A stretch of 64,000 nucleotides of DNA, taken from NCBI GenBank assembly GCA_002694465.1, contig NZMG01000006.1, forward strand, positions 17,395-81,394, given 5' to 3'. Below, in pieces: positions 52,995 through 63,506 of this stretch; the first letter of the stretch is position 1, and every line of letters begins with the position of its first letter. The stretch is from Flavobacteriaceae bacterium (GTDB lineage: Bacteria > Bacteroidota > Bacteroidia > Flavobacteriales > Flavobacteriaceae). Position numbers and translations under genes: made by a program. The notes under the pieces were generated by a model, which was not told where the DNA came from, searched no databases, and saw nothing but the letters and a program-made list of their open reading frames with translations.

Positions 52995-54641
52995 TTAGTT
53001 AGCAGATGGGAATCCTGGTGAAGCTGGGTTCGTATCCCAAAATACTTGAACATCAACATTTGGCTTTTGTGTAATATTGCTATTTACGTTGGCTTCGTTT
53101 GATGGGTAAAAGAATGATCTTACAAATGGACCTGGGTTTGGATCAATATTGAATTGAATTAATTTAGGATATCCAGTTCTTCTGTATAGATTGTAAGCTC
53201 CAATACCACTTCCAAAATTACCAATAAATTGTTGCGTAGCTAATATTTCCCATTTTGCATTAGCATTTCCACTATTAAAGCTATTGATAACACCAGAAAT
53301 GAAACTACTAACTTCACCAGAAGTAGGTTCAAATGATGAATCAGCACTTGGGTCTACAGAGATAAAACTTTGAACTTTAGCGATACTTTTTGTCAATGCA
53401 GAATTTAACGCTGAAGCTGCTCCACCAGTATTATTAGAAGCCAATGCAGCCTCTGCTCGCATAAAATCTGTATAAGACGCTAACATAATAGGTAATATTC
53501 CAGCTCCACCACCGCCATCTCCAACTACTACAGGAGATAATTCGTCACCATCAAATTTACCTCCAGCAGGATATACACCATTTACGGTTCTTCTTAAACC
53601 ATCTGGTGGTATACCTTCGTTGTTTCCGTGATCACGACCCCAGTATCCATTATCAACAGAACAATAAGTCATGGATGCAGTGTAATGATTTGGTCTAGGG
53701 GCGCCAGAACAAGTTAATCGAACTGTATCTGGTCCACATGGAACGCCATCAGCACCTGTAGAATTTGGTGTACAAACAAATTGTCTATAGAAATAATATC
53801 TAATTCTTGGGTCATTAGAATCATTCATAGTTTCCATTAACCAGTTAGATTCATAAGAACCAGCACCACTTGTAGTGTAATCCGTACTATACGATGGGTG
53901 TCTAGTATCTGGGTTGGTTTCGTTACTTCCATATTGGAATTGGAAATCGTCTGAAGAACTAGTGATTGCAGAACTAGAAACAGAATTAAAGCTAGCTAAG
54001 TCACCTGTGTTTAAGTAAGCTAACATTTTTACGCTATTTGCTAGTTTTCTCCACTTAGTGAAGTCATTATCATAGTAGAAATCATTTTCTAAGTTACCAC
54101 CTTCAGAGCTTAAGAGTACCAAACCTTCATCAAGCATAGCTAAAGCACCTGCATATACTGAAGCTCCTGGATCTGCTACTGGAGCAGGGAACTCAGTTGG
54201 ATTAGTCGCTTGACTAAATGGAACATCTCCAAAATTATCTACAAGCGTTATTAATGTATAAGCTTTTAGGATTTTCATAACACCTAAATGCTTATTAGCT
54301 CCAGCATCTACAGCAAGTGGCTCGGCAGCAGCCATATCGGAAAACATTCCCTGATAGGCTAATGCCCATTCGCCGTCTAGTACAGCTGGCTCAAAATTAT
54401 CTCTATATGTTCTTCCAAACATATAGTTAACGCGCACTAATTGTGCATCATTGTTTCCAATTTGACGCATAAAGCTTGCAAAATTTAGCTGAATTTCATT
54501 TAAAAATCTATCTAAATTAGCTTTGTCTAAAGTTACATCATTAGGATCATCTAGTAAGTCTAGTTCTGTAGTCTCACAAGAGGTAAAAGCAAGACCTAGA
54601 AGTAGAAAAACAAATATTGATATTTTTTGTATTTTTTTCAT
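52995..54641 (-). CDS. SusD/RagB-family nutrient-binding outer-membrane lipoprotein
   Basis: 548 residues. Lipoprotein signal KIQKISIFVFLLLGLAFTSC followed by ETTELDLLDD. The helical TPR-like body with TLVDNFGDVPFSQA, DFTKWRKLANSVKMLAYLNTG, MLASYTDFMRAEAAL and YNLYRRTGYPKL identifies the SusD fold. It caps the SusC barrel and delivers the nutrient. It lies 19 bases downstream of susC. Confidence 0.93.
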   Translation of the reverse strand: MKKIQKISIFVFLLLGLAFTSCETTELDLLDDPNDVTLDKANLDRFLNEIQLNFASFMRQIGNNDAQLVRVNYMFGRTYRDNFEPAVLDGEWALAYQGMFSDMAAAEPLAVDAGANKHLGVMKILKAYTLITLVDNFGDVPFSQATNPTEFPAPVADPGASVYAGALAMLDEGLVLLSSEGGNLENDFYYDNDFTKWRKLANSVKMLAYLNTGDLASFNSVSSSAITSSSDDFQFQYGSNETNPDTRHPSYSTDYTTSGAGSYESNWLMETMNDSNDPRIRYYFYRQFVCTPNSTGADGVPCGPDTVRLTCSGAPRPNHYTASMTYCSVDNGYWGRDHGNNEGIPPDGLRRTVNGVYPAGGKFDGDELSPVVVGDGGGGAGILPIMLASYTDFMRAEAALASNNTGGAASALNSALTKSIAKVQSFISVDPSADSSFEPTSGEVSSFISGVINSFNSGNANAKWEILATQQFIGNFGSGIGAYNLYRRTGYPKLIQFNIDPNPGPFVRSFFYPSNEANVNSNITQKPNVDVQVFWDTNPASPGFPSAN

Positions 54642-54660
54642 CTCTTAATTTTTTTATTTA

Positions 54661-57600
54661 TTAGAATGTAGCATTTACAGTGAAACCATATCTTTTGCTA
54701 CTTGGTCCTGTTAAGAATTCAAATCCTTGACCATTTCCTGCACCTAAACCAGTGGTGTTTGGATCAAAGTTTATACCATCAGGTGTGTTATAAGCATCAT
54801 ACCAAAGGTTAAATCCACTTACTTTAAAAGTAACGCTTCCAAAAGGAGTTCTATCTAAGAACTTAGATGGTAATGAATAACCAAGAGTAACTTCTTGTAA
54901 ACGAAGTACAGAAGCATCATATACATTAAGCTCATCAGCTGCACTCGCAAATCCATTGTCAAAATAAAACTGTGAATTGTTTATTTGAACTTGGTTTGGA
55001 TTTCCATCAGGACCTACACCATCAAGAATATAAGTTCCAAGACGATCTTCAGTATCTGTTGTTAATCCACGTCCAAGTAATGTTGCTATATAAGTAGAGT
55101 AGATATCTCCACCAGAAACGTGGTTAACGGCTACATTAAGAGATAAACCTCTCCAAGACATTGTACTGATATAGTTCATTATAAAGTCTGGGTTAGCATC
55201 ACCAATTTTTGGAACCAAGCCATCTTCAGTAACACTTTCGGCAATATAGTTACCCGCTGCATCAACTAAAAGATTACCATTTTCATCTCTAGCGATTCTT
55301 GCACCATAAAGAGCTCCAAGAGGATCTCCTACAGTTGCAAAGTTTCCTAAGTTGGTAAATCCTGCATATACAACTTGATCTGTATCTTGACCTAAGTCAA
55401 CCACTTCACTTTCGAAAGAAGTATAGTTAACATTTACTTTCCAATCGAATCCACCTGTGTTACTCTTAAAGATATTAAGACCAAGGTCTGCTTCAATACC
55501 CCAAGATTCAATTTTACCAATGTTGTTATCGATAAAAGTTGCACCAGTACTAGCTGGAATTGGTTGATCTTGAACAATTAAGTCATTGGTTGTTCTTGTG
55601 AAGTAAGAGAAGTCAAAAGTAAGTCTGTTAAAGATTTTACCTTCAGCTCCAAATTCTAATTCCTCAAATAATTCAGGCTTAATTGCAGGGTTACCAATAC
55701 TACTATCTGTTGTGTTAGAAGTAATTAATTGACCATCTGATTGCCAAGCTTGAGTATCTAGATTTACCAAAGTAACTGTTGGATATCCAGTAGAGAAGTT
55801 TGCAGAAGTACCATAACCAGCTCTTAACTTTAAGAAGTTAAGTCCATTGTCAGATTGGATACCTTTAAATGCACTTGTTGGCACAAAAGAAATACTTGCT
55901 GATGGATAGAACAATGAGTTGTTTATTGAGTTTGATACCCAGTCATTTCTTCCAGATAAGTTAAGGAAAACAAAGTTGCTGTAGTCTAACAGAACCTGTC
56001 CAAATACTCCAATAATGTTTCTTTTTTGACGGAATTCTATTTGATTACGCTCCACAAACCCTGAATGATCAAAGAAACCAAATACTTGCTGATCTGTACT
56101 TCTAATACCATATCTATTGTAATCTACACTCTTTGATGTTGCTCCAAGTGAGAAACCAAGATTCACATTATCATTAAAGAAACTAAAGTTGTTTCCAGAA
56201 AGTACAATCCTGTGATCATAAATGGTGTTAGATGTATTTACAGTTTCATAGAAACCTCTTTGTACATTAACATCGTCATTTACACCACCTTTGTTTTGTC
56301 TGTTAACACTATCTTCTGAGTATGTATCAACACTACCTTGATAAAGTATGTTAAAATTATCTGTAATATTATAATCAATTGCAGCAAAACCATTAACACG
56401 ATTTACTAACTGAGAGAATCTCGCATTGTTCACAGTCCATAATGGGTGTTGGATAGCGTTATCATCACGATAGTAAATGCTACTTCCATCAGGTAATTGA
56501 TAAGGAAGCTCGAAGAAATCAATACTTCTAGGAGTATAGAATAAATCTCCAAAGATAGATGATCCTGCATAAGGAGTACTACTACCAAAACTAGTTGAAA
56601 CTGGAGGTGTCTTTAAGTCTGTCTTTGTATAAGTCATAGACCCTCTAATGTTTACTTTGTTGGTTAATTTTGCATCTCCAGAAATTGTTAAGTTATTTCT
56701 TTTTACGTTATTACCAGGAGTAAATCCATCCTCATCTAAGTGACTAAAAATAGTACCATAACCAAACTTTCCGTTTTCGCTTCTTCCTCGCGCACTAACA
56801 GAAAGGTTTTGAGCAAGACCTTTTTGGAAAAAGTCTTTCACACTAGATCTTGGTTTCCAGTCATATCTCTGTCCGGCGTATTGCTCTTGAAAATTCGGAT
56901 AATTTGTTGCCAGATAAGCTGAAGATGAATATGGGTGTTCCACAGTTCCGTCTGCATCAAAGGCAGCATCATTAGCCCAGCCTCCTAAGCCATCTTTATA
57001 GAAACCTGGTCCCCAGTTACTGTAGAACCAACCAAAAGCTTGGTCAAAACCACCACCATAAGAGTTTTGGTAATCAGGAAGAATAGAAACCTCATTTACA
57101 AATACAGATGAAGAAACTTCAATTTCTTGTTTTGCATTTTGTTGGCTTGAACTTCCAGCTTTCGTTGTAATAAGTATTACCCCGTTTCTACCCTCAGTAC
57201 CATATAAAGTAGTTGCAGCTAATCCTTTTAGAATATCCACACGCTCAATGTTGTTCGGGTCAATATCAAAAGAACGGCTAGATCCCATATTACCGTCGGT
57301 AAAGGCACCTGCTTCGTTAGTATCATTACTAATAGGCACACCATCAATTACATATAGCGCGTTGTTATCGCCAGAGAATGATGTCATACCTCTAATAATT
57401 ACTTTGTTCGCAGAACCAGAAAGACCATTCTGGGTAGTAATATTAATACCCGCAGCCTTTCCACTCAAAACACGCGTTAAGTCAGTTTGAGGGCTCTCCT
57501 TTATTGACTCTTGCTGAATTGAAGAAACCGAATAACCTAAGGCCTTCTTTTCCTTTTTTACTGCAAAACCAGTTACCACAACCTCATTAAGTACAGAAGC

Positions 57601-57897
57601 ATCAGGCTCCATAGCAAAAGATATGCTAGAGGTAGCTGCGCCAATGGTCTTTTCTTGAGTTTTGTAGCTTAAATAACTGTACACTAAAGTTTGCCCAACA
57701 TTTGCAGTAATTGAATAATTACCATCAAAATCTGTTTGGGTTCCATTAGATGTCCCTTTTACAATAACATTAACCCCTGGGAGCGGTAAACTGCTTTCGT
57801 CAGTTATAGTTCCTGAGATTGTTTTTTCTTGTGCGAACGTGAGTTGCACTACAAACGCTAGCAATAGCGTTAAAATTCCACTAAACTTTGTTCTCAT
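54661..57897 (-). CDS. SusC/RagA-family TonB-linked outer-membrane protein
   Basis: About 1078 residues from ATG at 57897 (MRTKFSGILTLLLAFVVQLTFAQ is the signal peptide; an upstream in-frame start at 57954 lacks one). Residues about 25-105 are the carboxypeptidase-regulatory-like domain (ITDESSLPLPGVNVIVKGTSNG). The plug domain follows (SVSSIQQESIKESPQTDLTRVLSGKAAGI, IIRGMTSFSGDNNALYVIDGVPI), then the 22-strand barrel and a terminal aromatic (FTVNATF). It imports a nutrient by TonB energy, probably an oligomer. The substrate is unknown: no glycosidase or peptidase lies nearby to suggest one. Confidence 0.94.
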   Translation of the reverse strand: MRTKFSGILTLLLAFVVQLTFAQEKTISGTITDESSLPLPGVNVIVKGTSNGTQTDFDGNYSITANVGQTLVYSYLSYKTQEKTIGAATSSISFAMEPDASVLNEVVVTGFAVKKEKKALGYSVSSIQQESIKESPQTDLTRVLSGKAAGINITTQNGLSGSANKVIIRGMTSFSGDNNALYVIDGVPISNDTNEAGAFTDGNMGSSRSFDIDPNNIERVDILKGLAATTLYGTEGRNGVILITTKAGSSSQQNAKQEIEVSSSVFVNEVSILPDYQNSYGGGFDQAFGWFYSNWGPGFYKDGLGGWANDAAFDADGTVEHPYSSSAYLATNYPNFQEQYAGQRYDWKPRSSVKDFFQKGLAQNLSVSARGRSENGKFGYGTIFSHLDEDGFTPGNNVKRNNLTISGDAKLTNKVNIRGSMTYTKTDLKTPPVSTSFGSSTPYAGSSIFGDLFYTPRSIDFFELPYQLPDGSSIYYRDDNAIQHPLWTVNNARFSQLVNRVNGFAAIDYNITDNFNILYQGSVDTYSEDSVNRQNKGGVNDDVNVQRGFYETVNTSNTIYDHRIVLSGNNFSFFNDNVNLGFSLGATSKSVDYNRYGIRSTDQQVFGFFDHSGFVERNQIEFRQKRNIIGVFGQVLLDYSNFVFLNLSGRNDWVSNSINNSLFYPSASISFVPTSAFKGIQSDNGLNFLKLRAGYGTSANFSTGYPTVTLVNLDTQAWQSDGQLITSNTTDSSIGNPAIKPELFEELEFGAEGKIFNRLTFDFSYFTRTTNDLIVQDQPIPASTGATFIDNNIGKIESWGIEADLGLNIFKSNTGGFDWKVNVNYTSFESEVVDLGQDTDQVVYAGFTNLGNFATVGDPLGALYGARIARDENGNLLVDAAGNYIAESVTEDGLVPKIGDANPDFIMNYISTMSWRGLSLNVAVNHVSGGDIYSTYIATLLGRGLTTDTEDRLGTYILDGVGPDGNPNQVQINNSQFYFDNGFASAADELNVYDASVLRLQEVTLGYSLPSKFLDRTPFGSVTFKVSGFNLWYDAYNTPDGINFDPNTTGLGAGNGQGFEFLTGPSSKRYGFTVNATF

Positions 57898-58148
57898 TTT
57901 ATAATTTATTTGAATTAGCCAATGCCAAAAATCACAATAAAAAGTTAAATACACAACTTTTTAAACTTAAATTTTCTTTTTTTTTAAAGACAACGTTAAA
58001 GTATTGTTGTCCTTATGATAATCTATTTAATTATTGTGTCTACAATCTTTTCCAGCAAAATTCTGAATAAATAATCGTAATGCGAAATTTTTTCTCTGAA
58101 GGTTATCCTGTTATATAAAAATGGTATTTAAAAATGCCTATTGAATTT
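57898..58148. other. AT-rich gap between the SusC gene and the BamA-like gene
   Basis: 251 bases, both flanking genes on the minus strand. It should contain the promoter of the Sus locus. Runs of A and T are dense. I found no full TAnnTTTG element, no hairpin of note and no further gene. Confidence 0.4.
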
Positions 58149-59846
58149 TTAAAATCTAGTAATAAATAGTATATGAATCTTTGTATTTGCGAATTCAATA
58201 TTCTGATTTTTAGAAATACCATTTGCAATGTTAAACTTAAAAAGGCCCGCCTTGGTGTTTAAAGCCAAACCAACCCCAAAACCAAAAAGCTCTTCTTGAA
58301 TAGTAATTATTTTATTTTCAAAATAGGCAATATCTATTATAGAATGTACATAGGTGTTTCTATCAAGCAAATAACGATATTCAGTATTCAACACGGAAAA
58401 GAGTGAGGCGTCAATGCTATTTTCTCTAAACCCTCTTATACTATTGATGCCGCCAAACCTAAAGAGTTCATTGGTTAAATAATTTGGGCTGCTTAAAAAG
58501 CTTGTCGAGTTTTTGATGTAAAAAGAATTGGTTTCATTAAGATTAAATATATGCGAAAAAATACCAGAGACTCTTACTTGATCTGCTTCATTTGATGAGG
58601 TGGTTCTTTTTCCAATTTCTGTTTCTAGTCCCACGAAAGTTTTTATTGGGAATAGTTTTTCATTCTGAAATTTTGAAAAGTGAACCCCGGTTAAAAAAAA
58701 CTTGGAGTCGTAATCTTCAACAAACGCCGAAGCGTTTACTCCATCAAGCAGGTTGTTAGATTCATAGGATTTATACCCTACATAAAAATCGATTTTAGGG
58801 GAAGCCTGATAGTAGAGCCTTGCTTGCTGATGGGTTGTAGAAAAAGTACTGTCTCTTTTAAATATTTCTAATTCCAAGCTTACACCTAAAGGGGTTTTAA
58901 ATAAATAAGGAAGCTTTGTAAACACTCTCAGGTTTTGTTGCTCACGGCCATCGGCTTTATAATTTATAACCAATTGCTCGCCGTAATTCAGATTATTATT
59001 AAGTTCTAGATTTAAATACCCATTAAATTCTAGTTTTTGGGTGTCTTCATTTGTGGCAAAACCTAAAATACCATCAAAGAGGTTGTTGTTTGTTTTCTGA
59101 AAATATAAATAAACTATTGTAGAATCTTTTTTGAATAATGCTTCTGGAGATTTAATTGAAGTTATAAAACCTAAATTGTTTAAAGTGTTATTTTGTTCAA
59201 TTATTTTTTTCTGGTTAAAAACCTTTCCCTTTTTAATTCCGGCATAATACTTTATAAAGGACTTTGGAAACTTTTCATATCCTTTTACTACAATTCCATC
59301 AATTTTTCTTTGGCTAGTAGATGTAAAATTAAGATTGGCTTTTAAGGTGCTATTGTCTTTTCTTTCAATTTCTGAAAGCTGTATTCTTGAAAAGGGATCA
59401 CCTTTTTCAGCTTTTATTCTTGTAAGTTTTAAAAGAGCAACCTCCGCGAGTTGAATTGGAATTTTAAAAATAGAATCAGAAACTTCATTGCTAATTTTTT
59501 TTAGTTCTGAATATGTAAAGTCTTTTTCCGAATAATGAATCTCAATATCACGCCATCTATTACCTAAATAGTAATCGGCCACAAAAATTGAATCATTTTG
59601 TTTTTCTAGTGATATTAGCCTAGAATCAATAAATCCGCTTTTTTGAAATTTTTGAGAAAGAGAATCAGCTTCAGATTTTAAACTTAAATAATCTTCAAAT
59701 TTTAAAGTAATATCTAGGGAGTCTAAAAATGATGAAGTCACTTCCTTTTCTGCTTCAATTTTAAGCGTAATATTTTGAGCGGCAACCTGCCCCAAAAAAT
59801 TTGTATATATATATAGGTATAAAAAAAAGAAAAAAAACTGCCTCAA
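58149..59846 (-). CDS. BamA/TamA-like outer-membrane protein (POTRA and beta-barrel)
   Basis: 565 residues. It starts with an unusual TTG at 59846 (MRQFFFFFLYLYIYTNFLGQ), and no ATG is available in frame. The N-terminal 200 residues hold POTRA-like segments (for example IDGIVVKGYEKFPKSFIKYYAGIKKGKVF) and the C-terminal half is the surface-antigen barrel, with the loop-6 motif GGINSIRGFREN (an RGF version of VRGF/Y) and a final aromatic (FITRF). It inserts or exports outer-membrane or surface proteins. The N-terminus may be disturbed by a frameshift (see findings). Confidence 0.85.
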   Translation of the reverse strand: MRQFFFFFLYLYIYTNFLGQVAAQNITLKIEAEKEVTSSFLDSLDITLKFEDYLSLKSEADSLSQKFQKSGFIDSRLISLEKQNDSIFVADYYLGNRWRDIEIHYSEKDFTYSELKKISNEVSDSIFKIPIQLAEVALLKLTRIKAEKGDPFSRIQLSEIERKDNSTLKANLNFTSTSQRKIDGIVVKGYEKFPKSFIKYYAGIKKGKVFNQKKIIEQNNTLNNLGFITSIKSPEALFKKDSTIVYLYFQKTNNNLFDGILGFATNEDTQKLEFNGYLNLELNNNLNYGEQLVINYKADGREQQNLRVFTKLPYLFKTPLGVSLELEIFKRDSTFSTTHQQARLYYQASPKIDFYVGYKSYESNNLLDGVNASAFVEDYDSKFFLTGVHFSKFQNEKLFPIKTFVGLETEIGKRTTSSNEADQVRVSGIFSHIFNLNETNSFYIKNSTSFLSSPNYLTNELFRFGGINSIRGFRENSIDASLFSVLNTEYRYLLDRNTYVHSIIDIAYFENKIITIQEELFGFGVGLALNTKAGLFKFNIANGISKNQNIEFANTKIHILFITRF

Positions 59847-59918
59847 AAGCTTGAAAGTTTATATTGTAAATCTAACGTTATTGAAGGGTTTTTCATATCT
59901 CGTGCATAAATAAAAGTA

Positions 59919-59952
59919 AATCCAACAAAAATTAATAAAACTGTGTTGGATT
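59919..59952. repeat. 9-bp inverted repeat between the BamA-like gene and rpsL
   Basis: AATCCAACA (59919-59927) and TGTTGGATT (59944-59952) pair perfectly with a 16-base loop. The right arm includes the TTGG -33 element of the rpsL promoter. It may be an operator or be chance. Confidence 0.4.
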
Positions 59953-59976
59953 AATGCATTTTTATTTCTACATTTG
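59946..59976 (+). promoter_or_regulatory. rpsL promoter
   Basis: TTG at 59946-59948 and TACATTTG at 59969-59976 are separated by 20 bases, matching the flavobacterial -33/-7 pattern. The rpsL ATG lies 54 bases after the -7 element. Confidence 0.65.
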
Positions 59977-60030
59977 CGCCCCTTTAAAGGGATAATTATA
60001 TCATTTAATTAAGTATAACAAGGATTTTAT

Positions 60031-60405
60031 ATGCCAACTATTTCACAATTAGTACGAAAAGGAAGAGCCAAAATAACCAAGAAGAGTAAATCGGCTGCCC
60101 TAGATTCGTGCCCGCAACGCCGCGGTGTGTGTACTCGTGTATATACTACCACTCCTAAAAAACCAAACTCTGCAATGCGTAAAGTAGCAAGGGTAAGGTT
60201 AACAAATGGAAAGGAAGTAAACGCGTACATCGGTGGCGAAGGACACAATCTTCAGGAGCACTCGATAGTATTGGTTAGAGGTGGAAGGGTTAAAGATTTG
60301 CCAGGGGTACGTTACCACATTGTAAGAGGAGCTTTGGATACCGCAGGTGTTCAAGGAAGATTACAACGTAGGTCTAAGTACGGTGCAAAGCGCCCTAAAA
60401 AGTAA
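60031..60405 (+). CDS. rpsL: 30S ribosomal protein S12
   Basis: 124 residues, very conserved ([61 protein letters not shown]). The lysines of the streptomycin-determining loop (PKKPNS) and the RVKDLPG loop are unchanged, so it is the wild-type form. It is first in the rpsL-rpsG-fusA-rpsJ block. Confidence 0.98.
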   Translation: MPTISQLVRKGRAKITKKSKSAALDSCPQRRGVCTRVYTTTPKKPNSAMRKVARVRLTNGKEVNAYIGGEGHNLQEHSIVLVRGGRVKDLPGVRYHIVRGALDTAGVQGRLQRRSKYGAKRPKK

Positions 60406-60430
60406 TTCAAACAACTTTTAAAGAGAAGTA

Positions 60431-60907
60431 ATGAGAAAAAGACAAGCGAAAAAAAGACCACTTTTACCAGATCCAAGGTTTAACGACCAGTTGGTAACAC
60501 GTTTTGTAAATAACTTAATGTGGGACGGAAAAAAGTCGACTGCTTTCAAAGTATTCTATGATGCGATTGATATTGTAGAATCAAAAAAACAAAACGAAGA
60601 AAAAACGGCTTTAGAGATTTGGAAAGATGCACTTTCCAATGTTATGCCCCACGTAGAAGTGCGTAGCCGAAGAGTTGGAGGGGCTACCTTCCAAATCCCA
60701 ATGCAAATTAGACCAGATCGTAAGATTTCTACTGCTATGAAGTGGCTTATTAGCTACTCAAGAAAGCGTAATGAAAAGTCTATGCCGCAAAAATTAGCTG
60801 CCGAAATTTTAGCAGCTGCTAAAGAAGAAGGTGCTGCAGTTAAAAAACGTATGGATACCCATAAAATGGCTGAAGCAAACAAAGCATTCTCACACTTTAG
60901 ATTCTAA
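60431..60907 (+). CDS. rpsG: 30S ribosomal protein S7
   Basis: 158 residues with the S7 core: [38 protein letters not shown] and [18 protein letters not shown], followed by [15 protein letters not shown] at the end. It binds the 3' domain of 16S rRNA and starts 25 bases after rpsL. Confidence 0.98.
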   Translation: MRKRQAKKRPLLPDPRFNDQLVTRFVNNLMWDGKKSTAFKVFYDAIDIVESKKQNEEKTALEIWKDALSNVMPHVEVRSRRVGGATFQIPMQIRPDRKISTAMKWLISYSRKRNEKSMPQKLAAEILAAAKEEGAAVKKRMDTHKMAEANKAFSHFRF

Positions 60908-60911
60908 GAAA

Positions 60912-63047
60912 ATGGCACAAAGAGATTTAAAATTTACAAGAAATATAGGGATTGCTGCGCATATTGATGCCGGTAAAACCACCACTACAGAGCGTATACT
61001 TTATTATACAGGTGTAAGTCATAAAATTGGAGAAGTTCACGATGGTGCTGCTACGATGGACTGGATGGAACAAGAGCAAGAAAGAGGTATTACCATTACT
61101 TCTGCTGCAACCACTTGTACCTGGAATTTCCCATTAAAAAATGGACAGCCTGTTGAAGATACTAAACCATATCACTTTAATATTATTGACACTCCTGGTC
61201 ACGTTGACTTTACCGTCGAGGTAAATAGATCACTACGTGTGTTGGATGGACTAGTATTCCTTTTTAGCGCGGTTGATGGTGTTGAGCCTCAATCTGAAAC
61301 TAACTGGAGATTGGCAGATAATTACAAAGTTCCGCGTATGGGATTTGTAAATAAAATGGACCGTCAAGGATCTAACTTCATGATGGTTTGTCAGCAAGTT
61401 AAGGATATGTTAGGGTCTAATGCTGTGCCAATTGTACTTCCTATTGGTGACGAAATTGACTTTAAAGGAGTTGTAGACTTAGTGAAGAACCGGGCTATTG
61501 TTTGGCACGAAGAATCCATGGGCTCTACTTTCGATGTTATTGATATTCCTGAAGATTTAAAAGAAGAGGCACGTTTATACCGCGGAAAGTTAATTGAAGA
61601 GGTAGCGGCTTATGACGAAAATCTTTTGGAAAAATATATGGAAGATGAAGAGTCTATTACCGAAGATGAAGTTCACGCTGCGTTGCGTGCTGCGGTAATG
61701 GACATGTCCATCATCCCAATGATTTGTGGTTCTGCATTCAAAAACAAAGGAGTTCAATTCCTTCTTGATGCAGTTTGCCGTTACTTGCCTTCTCCAGTAG
61801 ATAAGGAAGGTATTAAAGGAATAAACCCAGATACAGAAAAAGAAGAAATAAGAAGACCAGATGTAAAAGAGCCTTTCGCTGCTTTGGCATTTAAGATTGC
61901 TACGGATCCATTCGTAGGACGTTTGGCTTTCTTCCGTGCATATTCAGGTCGTTTAGATGCAGGTTCTTATGTGTTGAACAACCGTTCCGGAAATAAAGAG
62001 CGTATCTCACGTATTTACCAAATGCACGCTAACAAGCAAAATGCTATCGATTATATCGAAGCTGGAGATATTGGGGCTGCTGTAGGATTTAAGGATATTA
62101 AAACTGGAGATACACTTACTGCTGAAAAGCACCCAATTGTATTGGAAAGTATGAATTTCCCAGATCCAGTTATTGGTATTGCTGTTGAGCCTAAAACCAA
62201 GGCAGATGTAGATAAGTTAGGTATGGCTTTGGCAAAACTTGCTGAAGAAGATCCAACTTTCCAAGTACGTACCGATGAAGCTTCAGGGCAAACTGTAATT
62301 TCTGGTATGGGTGAGCTTCACCTTGATATTATTGTAGACCGATTAAGACGTGAGTTTAAGGTGGAAGTAAATCAAGGAAAACCACAAGTTGAGTACAAAG
62401 AGGCTATTACTCGTAGTGCAGATCATAGAGAAGTTTATAAGAAGCAATCAGGTGGTCGTGGTAAGTTTGCTGATATTGTATTTACCATAGGACCAGCAGA
62501 TGATGATAAAGTGGAAGGATTACAATTTGTAAACGAAATTAAAGGAGGTAACATTCCTAAAGAATTTATTCCTTCAGTAGAAAAAGGTTTCAAGCAAGCA
62601 ATGCAAAATGGACCGCTTGCAGGTTTCGAAGTAGATAGTATGAAAGTTACTTTAAAGGATGGTTCATTCCACGCGGTGGATTCTGATCAGTTGTCTTTTG
62701 AGTTAGCTGCAAAACTAGGATTTAAAGCTTCTGCAAAAGCTGCTGGAGCGGTAATCTTAGAGCCTATTATGAAGCTGGAAGTATTGACTCCAGAAGAGAA
62801 TATGGGAGATATTGTAGGAGATCTTAACCGTCGTCGTGGTCAGGTTAATAACATGAGTGATCGCGCCGGAGCAAAAGTTATAAAAGCTGAAGTGCCACTT
62901 TCTGAAATGTTTGGATATGTTACCACATTAAGAACATTATCATCAGGTCGTGCAACTTCAACAATGGAATTTTCACATTATGCAGAAACTCCTTCAAATA
63001 TTTCTGAAGAGGTAATAGCTGCAGCAAGAGGAACCGCTAACGTATAA
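60912..63047 (+). CDS. fusA: Elongation factor G
   Basis: 711 residues from ATG at 60912 ([32 protein letters not shown]); an upstream start at 60831 would lie inside rpsG and is rejected. The G domain has [17 protein letters not shown] and NKMD. Domains II-V follow, with [18 protein letters not shown] and the C-terminal [23 protein letters not shown]. It catalyses ribosome translocation with GTP. It is 4 bases after rpsG. Confidence 0.98.
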   Translation: MAQRDLKFTRNIGIAAHIDAGKTTTTERILYYTGVSHKIGEVHDGAATMDWMEQEQERGITITSAATTCTWNFPLKNGQPVEDTKPYHFNIIDTPGHVDFTVEVNRSLRVLDGLVFLFSAVDGVEPQSETNWRLADNYKVPRMGFVNKMDRQGSNFMMVCQQVKDMLGSNAVPIVLPIGDEIDFKGVVDLVKNRAIVWHEESMGSTFDVIDIPEDLKEEARLYRGKLIEEVAAYDENLLEKYMEDEESITEDEVHAALRAAVMDMSIIPMICGSAFKNKGVQFLLDAVCRYLPSPVDKEGIKGINPDTEKEEIRRPDVKEPFAALAFKIATDPFVGRLAFFRAYSGRLDAGSYVLNNRSGNKERISRIYQMHANKQNAIDYIEAGDIGAAVGFKDIKTGDTLTAEKHPIVLESMNFPDPVIGIAVEPKTKADVDKLGMALAKLAEEDPTFQVRTDEASGQTVISGMGELHLDIIVDRLRREFKVEVNQGKPQVEYKEAITRSADHREVYKKQSGGRGKFADIVFTIGPADDDKVEGLQFVNEIKGGNIPKEFIPSVEKGFKQAMQNGPLAGFEVDSMKVTLKDGSFHAVDSDQLSFELAAKLGFKASAKAAGAVILEPIMKLEVLTPEENMGDIVGDLNRRRGQVNNMSDRAGAKVIKAEVPLSEMFGYVTTLRTLSSGRATSTMEFSHYAETPSNISEEVIAAARGTANV

Positions 63048-63057
63048 TATTTCAGCA

Positions 63058-63363
63058 ATGAGTCAAAAAATTAGAATTAAATTAAAATCTTACGATCATA
63101 ATTTAGTGGACAAATCTGCTGAAAAAATCGTTAAGACAGTAAAAAGTACAGGTGCCGTAGTAACAGGACCCATCCCGTTACCAACTCACAAAAAAATCTT
63201 TACCGTGTTGCGTTCGCCTCACGTAAACAAGAAAAGTAGAGAGCAATTCCAATTAAGTTCTTATAAGAGATTATTGGATATCTACAGTTCTTCCTCCAAA
63301 ACCATTGATGCACTCATGAAATTAGAGTTGCCAAGTGGAGTGGAAGTAGAGATTAAAGTGTAG
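63058..63363 (+). CDS. rpsJ: 30S ribosomal protein S10
   Basis: 101 residues with conserved [50 protein letters not shown] and [29 protein letters not shown]. It follows fusA by 10 bases and ends the fusA message or leads into the S10 block. Confidence 0.98.
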   Translation: MSQKIRIKLKSYDHNLVDKSAEKIVKTVKSTGAVVTGPIPLPTHKKIFTVLRSPHVNKKSREQFQLSSYKRLLDIYSSSSKTIDALMKLELPSGVEVEIKV

Positions 63364-63435
63364 TTGCTAAGCACTTAAAAAGTGTGTACATGTCCTAAGC
63401 TGCGAGCGAAGGAAAAACGGAAACAAAATAAAATT

Positions 63436-63465
63436 CAGGGCTGAATTTATTTTGGCCCTGTTTTA
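63436..63465 (+). terminator. Terminator- or attenuator-like hairpin between rpsJ and rplC
   Basis: CAGGGC (63436-63441) pairs with GCCCTG (63455-63460) around a 13-base loop and is followed by TTTTAATTTA. It lies within the 143-base gap before rplC, where a leader or attenuation control of the L3-L4 block would sit. Confidence 0.5.
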
Positions 63466-63506
63466 ATTTAAATAAGTAAATAATTACTAACAAATAAATA
63501 ATAACT

